Assembly (NCBI GenBank): GCA_034190875.2
Contig: CM067357.1
Location: 17,261,464-17,325,463 of the forward strand
Direction of reading: 5' to 3'
DNA from: Urechis unicinctus
Lineage: Eukaryota > Annelida > Polychaeta > Xenopneusta > Urechidae
DNA length: 64,000 bases
Below the pieces are notes generated by a model. That model ran no database searches. It was not told the DNA's origin and worked only from the letters and a program-made list of their open reading frames with translations. Shown here piece after piece: positions 51,632-63,529 of this stretch (position 1 is the first letter of the stretch; each line of letters opens with the position of its first letter). A program made the position numbers and the translations under genes.

Positions 51632-51998
51632 TAAGTATAGGGTTTAACGGCACACCAACACTGTTATATGCTGCCAAGAAAAGTTAAAAGATAATATTGA
51701 CCTGATTAAGCAGCCGCCTTCTAGGAAAAATGGAAATGGAAAAGGATAAAAATGGAAACGATTATCCTAGGGCAAATCACCACAAGCCGATTGACTGGAC
51801 AAGGCAATTCCAGCCTCTCATCTAGGCCAAAGTAGTGTTTTGCAGATATGGCCCTCAAAAGGACCACTCCACTCAACCAGCTGGATCCCATTGTCCACCG
51901 ACACGAGTCGCAACCCACGGCCAACAGGTGCCCCCTATAAGTCGCCTCTTACGACATACAGGTGGATACAGTGGGTCTATTCTACCCACAAACCACAG
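51632..51998 (-). mobile_element. SINE-like element
   Basis: Complement of the family order: tail AAGGTAAGTATAGGGTTTAA, GGCACACCAACACTG (a few hairpin bases lost), GATTAAGCAGCCGCC, CAAGCCGATTGACTGGAC and GTCGCCTCTTACGACATAC. Confidence 0.85.
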
Positions 51999-52009
51999 GC
52001 GGAGTGAGT

Positions 52010-52410
52010 GAGTGAGAATAAGTTTAAACGACACACCAACACGTATGTGTTATATGGCGTCTAGAAAGATTAATGGCTAAATGGAAAAAAAATGAAAAAA
52101 AAAGAGTGACATACAAGTGGATGATGTTGGAAAAGATAAAATTGCAAATAGAATCCAAGGGCAAGTCACCACCAGCCGATAGACTCGAGCAGGTCATTCC
52201 AGCCTCTCGTCTAGAGGAAATCCCGGCTAGAGTAGTGTGTTGCAGATACGGTCGTAAAAACGACAGCTCCACCCAACAATTACGAACCCATTGTTCACCG
52301 ACACGAGTCGCAACCCACGGAAAACAGGTTGCACCCTATTAGCCGCCTCTTACGACATGCAGTAGGATTCAGTGGACCTATTCTACCCCCTGACCCACAA
52401 GGGGGGGGGG
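52010..52410 (-). mobile_element. SINE-like element, 3' end altered
   Basis: It runs from GAGTGAGTGAGTGAGAATAAG and CACACCAACACGTATGTG to GCCGCCTCTTACGACATGC and CCCCCTGACCCACAAGG. The usual GATTAAGCAGCC segment is largely missing. Confidence 0.8.
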
Positions 52411-52424
52411 GGGGACGAGGTTTC

Positions 52425-52770
52425 AACACCAGAATCAGAATCAGTTCCACAGGGTCTATTTCGTTTTGATAATCGGTCTGAAGCTTGTTTTTGAGCCATA
52501 TTATATGAATAGGTTTCTTCACTGGTGCTCCCCACCGACCATGGAGCCCAATATGGGGCCGTCAGCGGCGTGCGGCTCAACCAGCACACATGACGCCAGG
52601 GATTCACCAGTGCAATACTCAAAATGATAGCACACAGCTCAAAGAGTTGTTCACTCATCAACTCGATTGACCTGTTAAGCAGCCGCCAAGGATGAATGGA
52701 AAAGAGAAGGGAACAACTATGTGGATAAGAATGGATGACAAGAAGTCGAATGAAAAAGTAAAAAATTTGT
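52425..52770 (-). mobile_element. LINE 5' end fragment (5' region and ORF1 start)
   Basis: Complement of LINE 22990-23345: GGCGGCTGCTTAACAGGTCA, then GGCGTCATGTGTGCTGG, then ATGGCTCAAAAACAAGC (ORF1 MAQKQASDRLSKRNRP). It stops in the Asp/Ser-rich part at a C/G run. This confirms the ORF1 start chosen for the main copy and shows that the GGCGGCTGCTTAA segment belongs to LINE 5' regions as well as to the short elements. Confidence 0.8.
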
Positions 52771-52774
52771 TACT

Positions 52775-53452
52775 TTGGTGTTGTGGAGGTGCTTTGTTCA
52801 TTGACTTCCATAACGACCAATTTTTGGATAGACGAAACTTCGAACAGACTGTTGTCATTTAGAATTATAATGTAAAGTTGGGTCAGACAGATACTGGACC
52901 TAACTGGGTCAGACTTGGGTTCTATTAAATAGTATTTCACCAAAACAAAGTGTAAGGTAGTGAATTACCTTGACACCACTCAAGAGGTTGTCTTGTAATC
53001 TCTCATGATCAGTTCTTATGGAATCTCATGAATTCAATTAATTTGTGATTCTTACTTTAGAAGCAGACGCTTACTATATTAGAGCACGTTTATATCATTT
53101 TATCCGCTTGTTCCTCCAATAACCAGTGCCCATTTATAGATGTAGATGTTATTAATGTTTAATAGAGCACGTTATGACCGCAGTCTTTTTTGGTATCAAG
53201 AGTCCCTGCATTAATGTATGGGTGAAAAAGTTGCAATCAATCAACTTCTCATTCCAATGTAAACCGTCCATACACAATATTTGCACGGTGTATCTATGAA
53301 TAACTGTTTAACAATTATCCAACAGATTTGAAAAAAACTATTTATCTTTATTACTGTGTAGTATTCATTGATAGTATACCAGACTAAGTATAGATCTTTT
53401 CCATAGCAACCATTTTTATTTCAATTATTTCTAATCTGTATCCATGTTTCAG
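52775..53452. other. No gene seen; intron-like flank of the BTB exon
   Basis: AT-rich, ending in a splice acceptor (CCATGTTTCAG). Confidence 0.4.
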
Positions 53453-53899
53453 GACCCTGTGAAATCATGGCAACTGCTAGAGCCACTCCATCCAAGGATG
53501 TCTGGTATGATGACGAGCATTATGTTTCAAGCGCCATGTCCTACACGCCTGCAAGACCCTTTCCTTTTACCAAGCTCATCCATAACATCAACCTCCTGCG
53601 AGATTCCAAGGAGTTGTATGACCTTCAAGTCAAGAACCAAGGTCAATGCTTCCGGGCACACAGGCATTTTTTGGAATGCTCTCGCCTTTCAGAAGACACT
53701 GTCAGTTCTCTCTGATGATTTTAATCCTGATCTTTTGGTTCTGTGTTTAGATTATATGTACAACGGGTCTGTTAATGTTGATGTGCGTACAGAAGGGCCG
53801 TTAAAAGATGAATGTGAAATTCTGGGTATGGAGGACCTGGTGAACGACTGTTTCCATCTCAATCTTTCACCACGTAGAGATAAGAGAACTGTATGGTGA
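53453..53899 (+). pseudogene. BTB/POZ domain exon, broken
   Basis: The acceptor TTTCAG ends at 53452 and the ATG is at 53467. The frame reads FTKLIHNINLLRDSKELYDL then QVKNQGQCFRAHRHFLECS, the first half of a BTB domain (LN.LR...DL.V..Q.F.AHR..L..CS). It then stops at 53713. The second half lies in another frame: LSDDFNPDLLVLCLDYMYNG, SVNV and LGMEDLVNDCFHL. About 15 residues between the AHR helix and the DF strand are missing and the frame changes, so this copy cannot make a normal BTB dimer. No Kelch, MATH or zinc-finger partner was found downstream, because SINE-like copies follow. Confidence 0.65.
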
Positions 53900-54055
53900 T
53901 TCGGGACGTAGCTTGCTGTGTGGAAGATCAAATTCTCGTGGAGAGACCAGCTCTATGATTCTTGATCATTTTGAGTACCTGAGTACAAGCCCGCCTCCGT
54001 TGGTTTAGCCCTGTAAGCATGTTAATCGCATCCTGTCTCACTCAGACTTGAATTT

Positions 54056-54490
54056 GAGTGAGTAAGTATAGGGTTTAATGGCACACCAACACTTATGTGT
54101 TATATGCTGCCAAGAAAAGTGAATAGATACGATTGACCTGATTAAGCAACCGCCTTCTAGGATAAATGGAGAAAAGAGGGACATACAAGTGGATGATGGT
54201 GATAAAAAAAAGCAAATAGTATCCAAGGGCAAGTCAACACCAGCCCATTGACTGGACCAGGCCATTCCAGCCTCTCGCCTGGTCGAAATCCTTGCCAGAG
54301 TAGTATGTTGCAGACATGGCCCTCGTAAAGGACCTCGCCACTCATCCACCTGGATCCCATTGTCCACCGACACAAGTCACAACCCACGGCAAACAGGTTG
54401 CCCCCTATTAGTAGCCTATTAAGGCATGCAGGAGGATACAGTGGGCCTATTCTACCCCCGGAACAATAAGGGGTGGGGGGGGGGGGGCAC
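54056..54490 (-). mobile_element. SINE-like element, full length
   Basis: It runs from GAGTGAGTAAGTATAGGG (tail side), ATGGCACACCAACACTTATG and GATTAAGCAACCGCC to CATGCAGGAGGATACAGTGG and a run of about 13 G. The core reads GTAGCCTATTAAGGCATGC instead of GTCGCCTCTTACGACATGC. Confidence 0.85.
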
Positions 54491-54841
54491 TTGCATGTGA
54501 ACTCTCCCAGTGTGCGCCTCATGAAGACCCACAAACGTTTAGAGACAAGGGGTGATTTAAGACTCGAGTGCATGCGACCAAAGCTATCCTAGTCGCTTAA
54601 TTTCAATTGCCTGTGAACTACCGATCCGTTATGATTGAGACCTAAGTACAGCTGAGAGTGTAACCGTGGCATTCTGAACAATGGAATTCCTTATCAAGTC
54701 AAATGGTTGTACTGCGGCACAAGTCATGCCAGGTTTCAATGTCCAGCATATGGCAATAATGCAACAAATCATTTGGGGGTTGTATGTAAATGTCGAGAGC
54801 AAACCAGCTGGAACAACACGAGGCCGAGGCCACCAGCCACA

Positions 54842-55312
54842 ACAAATGACAGACTATATAAATGGCACGGAGGTTGACTTCAAACTAGACACAGGAGCAG
54901 CGGCTAACGTATCACCAGTTATGGTGTATGGCAGTATACAGACACAGTACTGAGAGGCACAAACAAGGAAACTGCCATATTGGACCAGCAAGCCTGTGTG
55001 CTGTTGGATTTGGTAAAGAGGGTTGATATCGTTTTGCAACATCTCACCGACAACTAAACTGCAACTTAATATTCATGTGTGTCCAGGGAAGTAGGTCGGT
55101 ATGAGCAGGAATATAGCATTCGTTTGAAGCCAGGTGCAACAGCATCAATCCAGCCTCACAGAGGAGTCCCATATTCAATCATGTTCCAGCTGATAGAAAC
55201 ACTGGCAAATTGGGGTGGTGACAATATAGAAAGGGCAACTGAATGGGTCAACATTTTGAAGGTCACTCAAAGGACGAATGGTTCTGGAAACGAAGCCACT
55301 GAACATCACTGA
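54842..55312 (+). pseudogene. Gypsy-type protease and RT start, decayed
   Basis: YINGTEVDFKLDTGAAANV (about 54857-54915) is a retropepsin active site (DTGA) with the usual lead-in. A stop at 54951 ends it. At 55079-55312 another frame reads RYEQEYSIRLKPGATASIQP then HRGVPYSIMFQLIETL, the segment just before the reverse transcriptase palm in Ty3/gypsy Pol. The RT core is absent. It is a fragment. Confidence 0.6.
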
Positions 55313-55444
55313 GAGAGTGATACATTCCCACCCCAGTCGGCTAAGATGAGTGGTAAGAAAGTGGTCACTCTGCTAGACATGAAACATTCACACTTATTTC
55401 ATACATCTTGGGGAAGGAAAATGTATATGAAGAGCGAGCTCAGT

Positions 55445-55872
55445 GAGGAGTGAGTGAGAATAGGGTTTAGCGACACAAACACTTGTGTGTTATATGGCGC
55501 CAAGAAAGATAAATAGATAAGTTTGACCTGATTAAGCAGCGGCTTTCTAGATTCAATAGGAAAAAGAAGGAACACACATGGAAGAGGGGGACAAATATAA
55601 AATTCCAAACAATTATCCAGGGATAGGCAACCACCAGCCGATTGACTGGACCAAGCCATTCTAAACGCTTGTCTTGGCGAAATCCGGGCCTTAGTGGTGT
55701 GTTGCAGAGTCGGCCCTTGCAAGGACCACTCCACACAGCCACCAGGATCGCATCTATCACCGACACGAGTCGCAACCCGCGCACAACAGGTTGCTCCCTA
55801 TTAGTTCCCTTTTACGACAAGCAGGAGGATAGAGTTGACCTATTCTACACTAGGACCCACAGGGGGTTTGAG
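55445..55872 (-). mobile_element. SINE-like element, full length
   Basis: It runs from GAGTGAGTGAGAATAGGG and ACACTTGTGTGTTATATGG through GATTAAGCAGCGGCTTTC and CAGCCGATTGACTGGACC to AGGACCCACAGGGGG. The core has diverged (TTAGTTCCCTTTTACGAC). Confidence 0.85.
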
Positions 55873-56019
55873 CGTATTTAGTCTCGGCTATATGTGAAAT
55901 ATGTTATACACCTTAAGAACAAGGAGGGAACTTTGCCAATATTCCTCTTCATGAGCAGAACTTCCAGTGCAAAGCTACTTTATGGTAAAGTATTGATGGT
56001 ATTGGAGGGGAAGTTAAGC

Positions 56020-56335
56020 GTCAGGTTTGGCGGGCTGTCTTTCATGGCAGAGAAGTTGTTGGAAACGCCAAGGACTTCGCAAACCCCTGCAGCAAGACCC
56101 TGTTCATAGCAGTCAATCATCTTTGCTTTCAAAGGAGGAAATTGAGGAATAACCCCTTAACTGGCTGGACAGAGCTGCTGTCAGGCACCCAGTCCTTCCA
56201 CTTTGTAAAGCCAGTCGACCAAACCATCACCATTGCCTAGACAATGGTGCTAAAGAAGACTCAGGAACCAGATGAAGATGCAGCCCAAAGACATGATTAT
56301 TCTAATATCTATCCTCCAAAATCATGACAAAATGT
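56020..56335 (+). pseudogene. Decayed open stretch of unknown function
   Basis: One frame reads EVVGNAKDFANPCSKTLF and PLTGWTELLSGTQSFHFV, then a single stop near 56239 and continues LKKTQEPDEDAAQRHD. Coding-like with one stop. It may be the upstream part of the gene remnant that follows. Family unknown. Confidence 0.35.
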
Positions 56336-56559
56336 AGTACAATCATTGTTAGTTATGTAAATGAACAAATAACCATAGTTATTGTTGCCGTCTCTAATTA
56401 TCTGGTACTTTTCTTTTACTGTCTGATCCGCCTGTGGCAAAACGTGACTTTGGAATGACCAGCTTCTAAATTGCCCACAAGGTCAACTATTGCCCAGATC
56501 AATCAAGAAAGACTTGTTCTGACATGAAACCAACAAGGGGAAGTTTTCAGTAAAGACGA

Positions 56560-58460
56560 AATAACTACACGGTTGGCGGATAAAACCAGCAAATTTAGCC
56601 AGAAGTTCATGAAAAAGGGAATATTTGAGTGCTGGCTTTGCGGGACATTGAAACTATGATTATGAATGCACTGGACACCCTTAAGGTGAATAGAGAAATA
56701 CTTCAAGATCTTGATGGTGCTGCAGATGCCACTCAAAATGATTGGTCTTAGTTGGTTTTACAAGTCATTTCTATGTCAGTTCATGCATCAACAGACATTA
56801 AATTCAACAAACTCTAAGAGAATGATCGAAGGGATGCTCTCCACTCTTTACTTGCCAATTGGGATGATCTAGCTCAAAGCGAGAAGTCATTACTTGAGAA
56901 CTCATGCAATTGTTTTGCGGTCTCCACACGCATCAATTTAGCCAATCATGTCAATCAATTCTTGATGAGATGGATAAGTTTTGTATGAGGCTCAGCCACC
57001 TATTTTGGATAGTTCGTTTTTTAAAGAGAGGGAGACACGGCTTATACGTACAACTCCCCAATCTTTGGCAATAGGAGGCGATGATAAGTCTGGTTGTTTT
57101 GGTCCATTCAATTTGTACATTAAACCCTTTATGGATGAGAATTATTTGCAGTCTAGCTGTCACACCATACGCAGAAGTCATTTCAATTTTCTGTTCTCAA
57201 ATGCTAGTGGGTTTGATTTCTCCTGAAACATATGATGGAGTTCCTAGAATCATACAGCCCAATGAAGAGTGTTGTTCTTCATGACCTCAAAGTTTCTCAG
57301 TATCTTGCAGGGGCATTTGTAAAATTGTGACTTCACTGTAGTGGTACTCTTGGAACACAAATCTGTGAACAAACTTGATATGAATCACCAAACTGATAAC
57401 ATTAATTACCAACGCCACTCAAAACACAGAGGGATTCATGACTGGGAACATTTTGCCTTTTACAGGGAAAAGACTTCGTCCAGTGAGGTGCAGTATACCA
57501 TGCCCTCAATGAGCCCAAAACGATGACTCTGTGACCCAAACTCCCCTTTCTGTTCTTCTCCCTGCAATGTCAGCAACTTGTCAGCATCTTTTCGAGGACT
57601 ATTTGTAACTGTAAGCTGGCCACTACACTGCTCTCTCAGAGATAGAAGCTGCTGAATTACGCTCCAAAAACAATCTCGGTTCTAAAAAACTCAATGAAAG
57701 TGTGATTGGATTGATGAATCATCTGATGATGGCCAAGCCAAGCATCTCTACAATTGCATGCAAAGCATACATCATGCTAACCAATAACAAAACTATGGAA
57801 TAGATTAAGAGTCAGGATCAAGGGAAGATAGGGTATTTGATGAAAGCCAGTAGGAAGGAGGTTACAGTTGTAAAGAAAAGGTTAAAGGAAAGGCAAAGGA
57901 TCATTGAAAAAGCAAAAAAAAAGTCTAAGAAAAGTTGGCAAAGAGGGAGGAAGCTGCAAGGATAAAGCTTGCGGGAAGAGAACAGTGTATGAGTAGGATT
58001 ACTCATCACGGTAGTCTCTGGCAGTCACATGCCCACACAGACATTATGCTTGCATCATATGATACAGTATCAGCTCAGAAGTCAGCTATCAAGTAGGAAA
58101 TGCAGTTTCACTGAGATGTCCTCCATCCACAAACAGCAAGCAATTCCCTGTTCAGTCTGTCAAAGAAAGAAAATGCCAAAAGAAAACAGCTTACAGCTGT
58201 GTAACTTACTGCTAACCTGAAAGAGATTATCCTACACACCTTAGTTAGATATCCTTTAGCAGAAGAAAGCCAGCACAAGTTGGTAGAAGCATATTCTAGT
58301 GGACAAAGTTGGTGGCAAAGAGATATGAATAGCTTATACGGCCAAGGTTGTGCCTCAGGTATCAGAACCTGGATTAGGTGATTGGTTTAGCATTATACAT
58401 GATGAGGAGTATGCAATTTACACATACCACCGTCAAGAGTATACCTATGCATAATTTCAA
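56560..58460 (+). pseudogene. Decayed long protein of unknown family
   Basis: A string of protein-like segments runs over 1.9 kb in shifting frames: SKFSQKFMKKGIFECW; NALDTLKVNREILQDLDGAA; HSLLANWDDLAQSEKSLLEN; GCFGPFNLYIKPFMDENYL; SPMKSVVLHDLKVSQYLAG; HDWEHFAFYREK; then a basic coiled coil (KEVTVVKKRLKERQRIIEKA and KSWQREEAARIKLA, about 57840-57965); LWQSHAHTDIMLASYDTV; and lastly TAKVVPQVSEPGLGDWFSII then HDEEYAIYTYH. The ending resembles a small beta domain (W....K.V...P....WF.I..D.E.A.Y.Y). At least six stops or shifts make it dead. It may represent an invertebrate multi-copy family. I cannot name it. Confidence 0.45.
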
Positions 58461-58470
58461 TGTGATACAA

Positions 58471-58850
58471 TGATAGGGGTGTCAGTCGAACCTCACCGCA
58501 GGAGGCCGCGCTTGTGCCTCAATGTTATAAGATACATGGACGAATGATACATCACACGAGAGCTAACGTATTGAATGTCAATAACATTGCCTTACTTTCA
58601 GCATTTTACTCTGTTTGAGCAATTAAAAAGGTGTGTTTGTAGAGCAATACGTGAAAATTCTAGGCGAACATTTTTGACTTTTCGAGACTCACTCCGTTTT
58701 GAATTCTCTAAATCGGTTTGTAATCGTTACTCGCATCTTTTTTATTGTTTGGTAAATGACAAGATGACATTTTAATGTTTATGATCATGTAAAATCTAAA
58801 GAAATTGGCCAAAAAAATAATAATATTTATGTACGAAATGTTACGGTGTA
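58471..58850 (+). repeat. Left inverted arm of the foldback element
   Basis: See its partner at 62056-62441. The outermost part contains CAGTCGAACCTCACCGCAGG, a motif present four times in the element. Confidence 0.8.
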
Positions 58851-59184
58851 AACAAATGTTACAGTTTCTCAATTTCATCAAATGGCCGCGACATAGGTAT
58901 ACTTTTTTGACAAAGAATGCTATGCTTTTTTAAAGTATGCTGTTAAAAAAGGGTGCAGTTTTTTTCTATTAAATGGTGCCCTTTTGTCGTATTATGCACT
59001 TCAAAACGTTGTCAAATCATCTCATGCTCGCCGCGTGAGCCCGTGTCAGGGTCTACCTTGCCTTCACTCAACACCGCTTCGCACTCTCACAACCACTGCT
59101 GTTCGCTTGGGGTCAAACAAAGTCGATTTTTGTTCAAATCCATCCGAGAGATTTAAGAGTGATTTAAGAAAACATTCAATTCTT

Positions 59185-59500
59185 TAACTTAATATGGTAC
59201 TTAATTTATTTATTTGGGGTTGTGGATTCAAAAAAATTATCCGTTAGAGGCCAGTAACTTCAAAGGTAATATACCGCCAGCGCATGGAATTTAGCAGCTA
59301 GGGTTCATGGAGTAGATGTTCAGCTGCCAATAGTTATGGCGACCGTTGCGCGAGCTGCTCGTAGCCAAGGGTACCACCCAGATCTAACAGATCAAAGAGA
59401 ATCTGTTAACCATGTTTTGTATCAGATTCCTTCACAGAGTACATCTCGAGTTTATCATGAGTTCTTCCCCAACCTTATATAAGTTGCGTATAATTTTTTT
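59185..59500 (+). repeat. Internal direct repeat, copy 1
   Basis: Matches 61432-61760: ACTTAATTTATTTATTTGGG, AACTTCAAAGGTAATATACC, GAGCTGCTCGTAGCCAAGG and AACCTTATATAAGTTGCGTA. Confidence 0.8.
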
Positions 59501-60477
59501 ACCAATTTTTTTTCTAAAAAATTAAACATAGCTTATTAGAATCCTCTAGATTATATATTTCTAGTGGTATAATTTCACTATGATAATCAACATAAAAGAC
59601 ATGGAAAGTGTCTGTTATTCCTTATCATACAATTCTGGTACAAAACCAAGCAATACCACAGACATTGTGAAGGTTTACCAGACCCGTCGGACATCCTGTA
59701 AACTTTTCTCTAGTCCGATAAAAAATGTGGTTGTTCACCGGTCCTTGGTGCAGTTATAAATTTTATTTAATATACATGCCAGTACCCCTCTCAAAAATTA
59801 AAATAAACCCAAGAATTCGCTGTTTCACGTCTCTTTCGTCTTTCTGTCAATATTTATTATTTTCGCTGGTTCGTTAGTCATTCGCCATGCAATGTGACTT
59901 TGGAAGTTCCGGTGATTCTGTGGTTGCGGGAAACGCACAAGTAGATTGCACACATATTTTAAAAAGCACAGCGTGGCCTTACATGTTGGTCAAAACTTCG
60001 GTCCAGCAAAAAAAATTCTCAGTCCGGTAAGTTGTTCAAACTTTTCCGGACCACGGTCCGGTGAAGTTTGAAATTCCTTCACAATGTCTGATACCATGGA
60101 AATTGAAACTTCAATAACTTTTTTTTTTTAATTGATTTTAATTTATTTGAAAAAAATCACTGAAACCCCTAACAATGAATATGAACAAAATCAATCACCC
60201 ACTAGCTCCATAATCGCTACAAACAGCCTAAGGGGCGGATCGATTATCAAATAATTAAAATGTACATGGCAATGAATACTGCCATTTGTCTGGTGGATCG
60301 TTCGTTTGACAAACTGAAATGTCGAGCGACATAACGCATCTATAGGGCTGTCAGTGATTTTTTTCAAATTCATTATATCTCGTTGAATTTATACATGAAG
60401 ATAGGTATACTCATGAGGATTCTAAAAAGGTATGTTTCGTTTTTTTTAGTCAATAAGAAAAAAAGTTATAGAGGTTT

Positions 60478-60672
60478 ATTGCAACCAGACACCTATCTGA
60501 CATTGCTAACAAGACTTAAACTTTGCAACCAGACACCTGTCTGGCATTGCCAGACAATGCTAATCTATTGCAACCAGACACCTGTCTGACATTGCCAAAC
60601 AATACTAATCTATTGCAACCAGACACCTGTCTGACATTGCCAAACAATACTAATCTATTGCAACCAGACACC
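60478..60672 (+). repeat. 45-bp minisatellite, five units
   Basis: The units start at 60478, 60523, 60568, 60613 and 60658 with TTGCAACCAGACACCTGTC and ATTGCCAAACAATACTAATC. The first unit is the most diverged and the last is partial. Confidence 0.9.
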
Positions 60673-60767
60673 TTTAATTCGGTCAATTTGTTATATGTAC
60701 AGCCAAGTTAAGAATTTCGTCCGATTTCAAAGCACCCAAACCACCTGAAATATAATTTGTACGAAAC

Positions 60768-60985
60768 TGAAGGTAGGATACACGTCATTATACATATCTT
60801 TTCTCAATATGTAGCAAATTTGAAGGCGATCTGATGCGTCCAACATAGTTAAATTGGAAGATGAATTTGGGTAACCCTGTCAAAAATCCATCATCGGGTA
60901 GCAGCCGAACCTCGCCGTAGGCAGCCGCGCTTGTGACGCATACGCGGCTGATCGCTTGGGGCCAACAAAGTCGATGTTGATTCAT
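60768..60985 (+). repeat. Second internal direct repeat, copy 1
   Basis: Matches 61222-61405: TATCTTTTCTCAATATGTAG, GTAACCCTGTCAAAAATCC and GGGTAGCAGCCGAACCTCGC. Confidence 0.75.
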
Positions 60986-61221
60986 GTATCAATCCTACCC
61001 CTAACATCCATCTACATACGGGGCATTTCATGTATAATGGAACCCTTAGGTCAAGTTTATTTTCAAATCGATTGGCACCCTTTTGTCGAATTTTAAACTT
61101 TTAATGATCGATTTTGTCATACCCGCGCCGGGATACCATGTGGCTTGCCTTCACACGGCCGACTCAAGATCTCAAACGCGGCTGATCGCCTGAGGTCATT
61201 AATTTTTCAATCTGATATACG

Positions 61222-61405
61222 TAATTGAAGGTAAGATACATGTCATTATAGATATCTTTTCTCAATTTGTTTTAAATTTGACAGCGATCAGTGGCGTCCG
61301 ACATAGTTTATTTGGAAGCGGAATTCGGGTTACCCTGTCCAAAAATCCATCATCGGGTGGCAGCCGAACTTCGCTGCAGGCGCAGGCATAGCTTGCCTTC
61401 ACACG
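61222..61405 (+). repeat. Second internal direct repeat, copy 2
   Basis: Partner of 60768-60985. It continues into CTTGCCTTCACACGGC, which also occurs at 61143-61158. Confidence 0.75.
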
Positions 61406-61431
61406 GCGTTACAGCATTACATGTACGATTA

Positions 61432-61760
61432 AGTATATATCATATAGTACTTAATTTATCTAACTGGGGTTGTAGATTTAAAACATCAGTTACAGGTCGG
61501 CGATCTGGCCAGAAACTTCAAAGGCAATATGCCGCTGGTGCGTGGGATTTCCGCAGTTAGGGTTCACGGAGTAGATGTTGAGCTGCGACAGTTGCGCGAC
61601 CGTCGCGTGAGCTGCTCGTCGCCAAGGGCACCACCCAGAATGAATACATTACAGAGATTCTGTTAACCACGTTTGGTGTCAGATTCGGTCACCGAGTAAA
61701 TCCCGAGTTTATCACGAGTTCACCCCAGCCTTATATAAGCTGCGTATTTTCACACACATA
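61432..61760 (+). repeat. Internal direct repeat, copy 2
   Basis: Partner of 59185-59500. Contains AAGGGCACCACCCAGAATG and CCTTATATAAGCTGCGTA. Confidence 0.8.
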
Positions 61761-62055
61761 ACCATCGCGGTTTCACAATTTGCTGGAAAAAAGTCTATTT
61801 CGATCAAATTGTTCAAACAGTTAATCCTTTATATAGCTGGCGGAAAACGAAGGCGGAAAACTCTGTCTGTAGTCATCACAGAGTCATAATTTTGGTGTCA
61901 TATTGAATGGTTTTCAAGGTCGTTATGGTGATACTAATTGTTTGATAATTCAATAATTTTGAAGATTTTGTCCCCATACCTAATTTGTAACATCAAACTT
62001 AAATTTGTCAAAAGTGTGTACCTGTCCCGTGCCTCTGATAAAATTGGGAAAAAAA

Positions 62056-62441
62056 TACACCGTAACATTTCGTACATGAATAATATTATTTTCCCTTTGG
62101 CCAATTTGTTTAGATTTTATATGATCATAAACATTAGAATGTCATCTTGTCATTTACCAAACAATAAAAACGATGTGAGTAACGATTACGAACCGATTTA
62201 GATAATTCAAAACGGAGTGAGTCGCGAAAAGTCAAAAATACTCGCCAAGAATTTTCACGTATTGCTCCACAAACACACCTTGTTATTATTGAAATTCAAT
62301 ACGTTAGCTCTCTTTTGATGTATCATTCGTCCATTTATCTTAAATATAAATGCCCGTCAGAGCAAGTTGAAAAAAAATTGAAATAACATTGAGACACAAG
62401 CACGGCCGCCTGCGGCGAGGATCGGCTGACACCCCTACCAT
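62056..62441 (-). repeat. Right inverted arm of the foldback element
   Basis: Inverted partner of 58471-58850. Confidence 0.8.
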
Positions 62442-63529
62442 CTATCGACTGAGCAGAGGTAACATATTATCGCCAAATTTACATAGAAATGCGCAAAGCG
62501 ATGGCGCGTACGATTCAAACAAAGTTCTTGCTCAATAAAAATATATTAAGCCATGTATAGTTCACCTGATCTCACATTTCAATTACATCAAAGAAATCAA
62601 TCCAATATTTTCTTGATAAATATGTTTCGCAGCATAAGCGTAGACAAAGGAATTTCGCGTGTATCCCACAACATGTCGTAGCCTAGACAAGTCGGTCCCA
62701 GTGCGCCTCGGCCTATATAATTATCAATATTTGACATGTTAAGGACCATTGGTATTGGGCAATTGTAACGGATGGGTTGTGTAGTCATAGAAAGGACGCG
62801 TAGTTGGAGAAGACGTTCAATCCATGACTTCTCGTGCTTGTTTAAGTCTTGATTTAAGATTTGAGCTTGATACTTGACTCTTAATCGCTATCAACATTAT
62901 ATGTGTTGCAACATTTATAAGTATTATATAAGCGTGTTTTTTTTTGTTCCTTTTTTTTTTTGCTGAAGAACATAATTATTTTTTGTGTAAGCAACGCTAG
63001 AACAGCTTCATGTGTCTTAAACTGTTGGTCATGCTGAATGGGAATACCCCCATGGAAACTTTCTTTAAGAAGACATCATCTGCTAATACCCTCGTATCTC
63101 AAGAAATATATATATACTAATTATCTCAGTAAAACTGCTCTTTACCCTTTAAGTGACAGACCATTTACCTATGATAGATCAGATACTTCATGGGGAAAAT
63201 TTTCTCAAATTACTCAAGTTTTAATCTAGTGTCCTTTAACTGAAGAGAACTGTTCGTATCAGAGATTCTTTGTTTGTCACCAAATAATGCACCTTACCCC
63301 CACCCTATGTACTTGTCAACGACCAATGAATGAGTTTTTAGTTCCAAAACAAATTAAAACATACGTTCATTTAAGCAAGTGCGAAACATATAATTGAATT
63401 GACAATAGATTGCGTATTTGACAATTGAAACCGCCAAACCAACAGCAGTTGATGAATAGCAGATTCACTCCAAATATTTTTTTTAAATTGTTTTTTTCAC
63501 TTTATCATGTTTCTTCTCGGGCTCGGGGG
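62442..63529. other. No gene seen
   Basis: AT-rich. Short ORFs without motifs. Confidence 0.4.

Larger units (their letters stand above)
58471..62441. mobile_element. 4-kb foldback element with 380-bp inverted ends
   Basis: 58471-58850 and 62056-62441 are inverted copies of each other. Shared phrases include AGGGGTGTCAG, AATGGACGAATGATACATCA, ACGTGAAAATTCT, CGACTCACTCCGTTTTGAAT, TTGTTTGGTAAATGACAAG and GTACGAAATGTTACGGTGTA. Each arm has one or two private insertions of about 45 bp. The interior has no transposase, but does contain direct repeats and a 45-bp array. No clear target-site duplication was seen. It is most likely a non-autonomous foldback DNA transposon or a decayed one. Confidence 0.65.

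Noticed and set aside
54157-54573. 138-codon minus-strand ORF
   Set aside because: Runs through a SINE-like element, and similar spurious frames appear in each copy.
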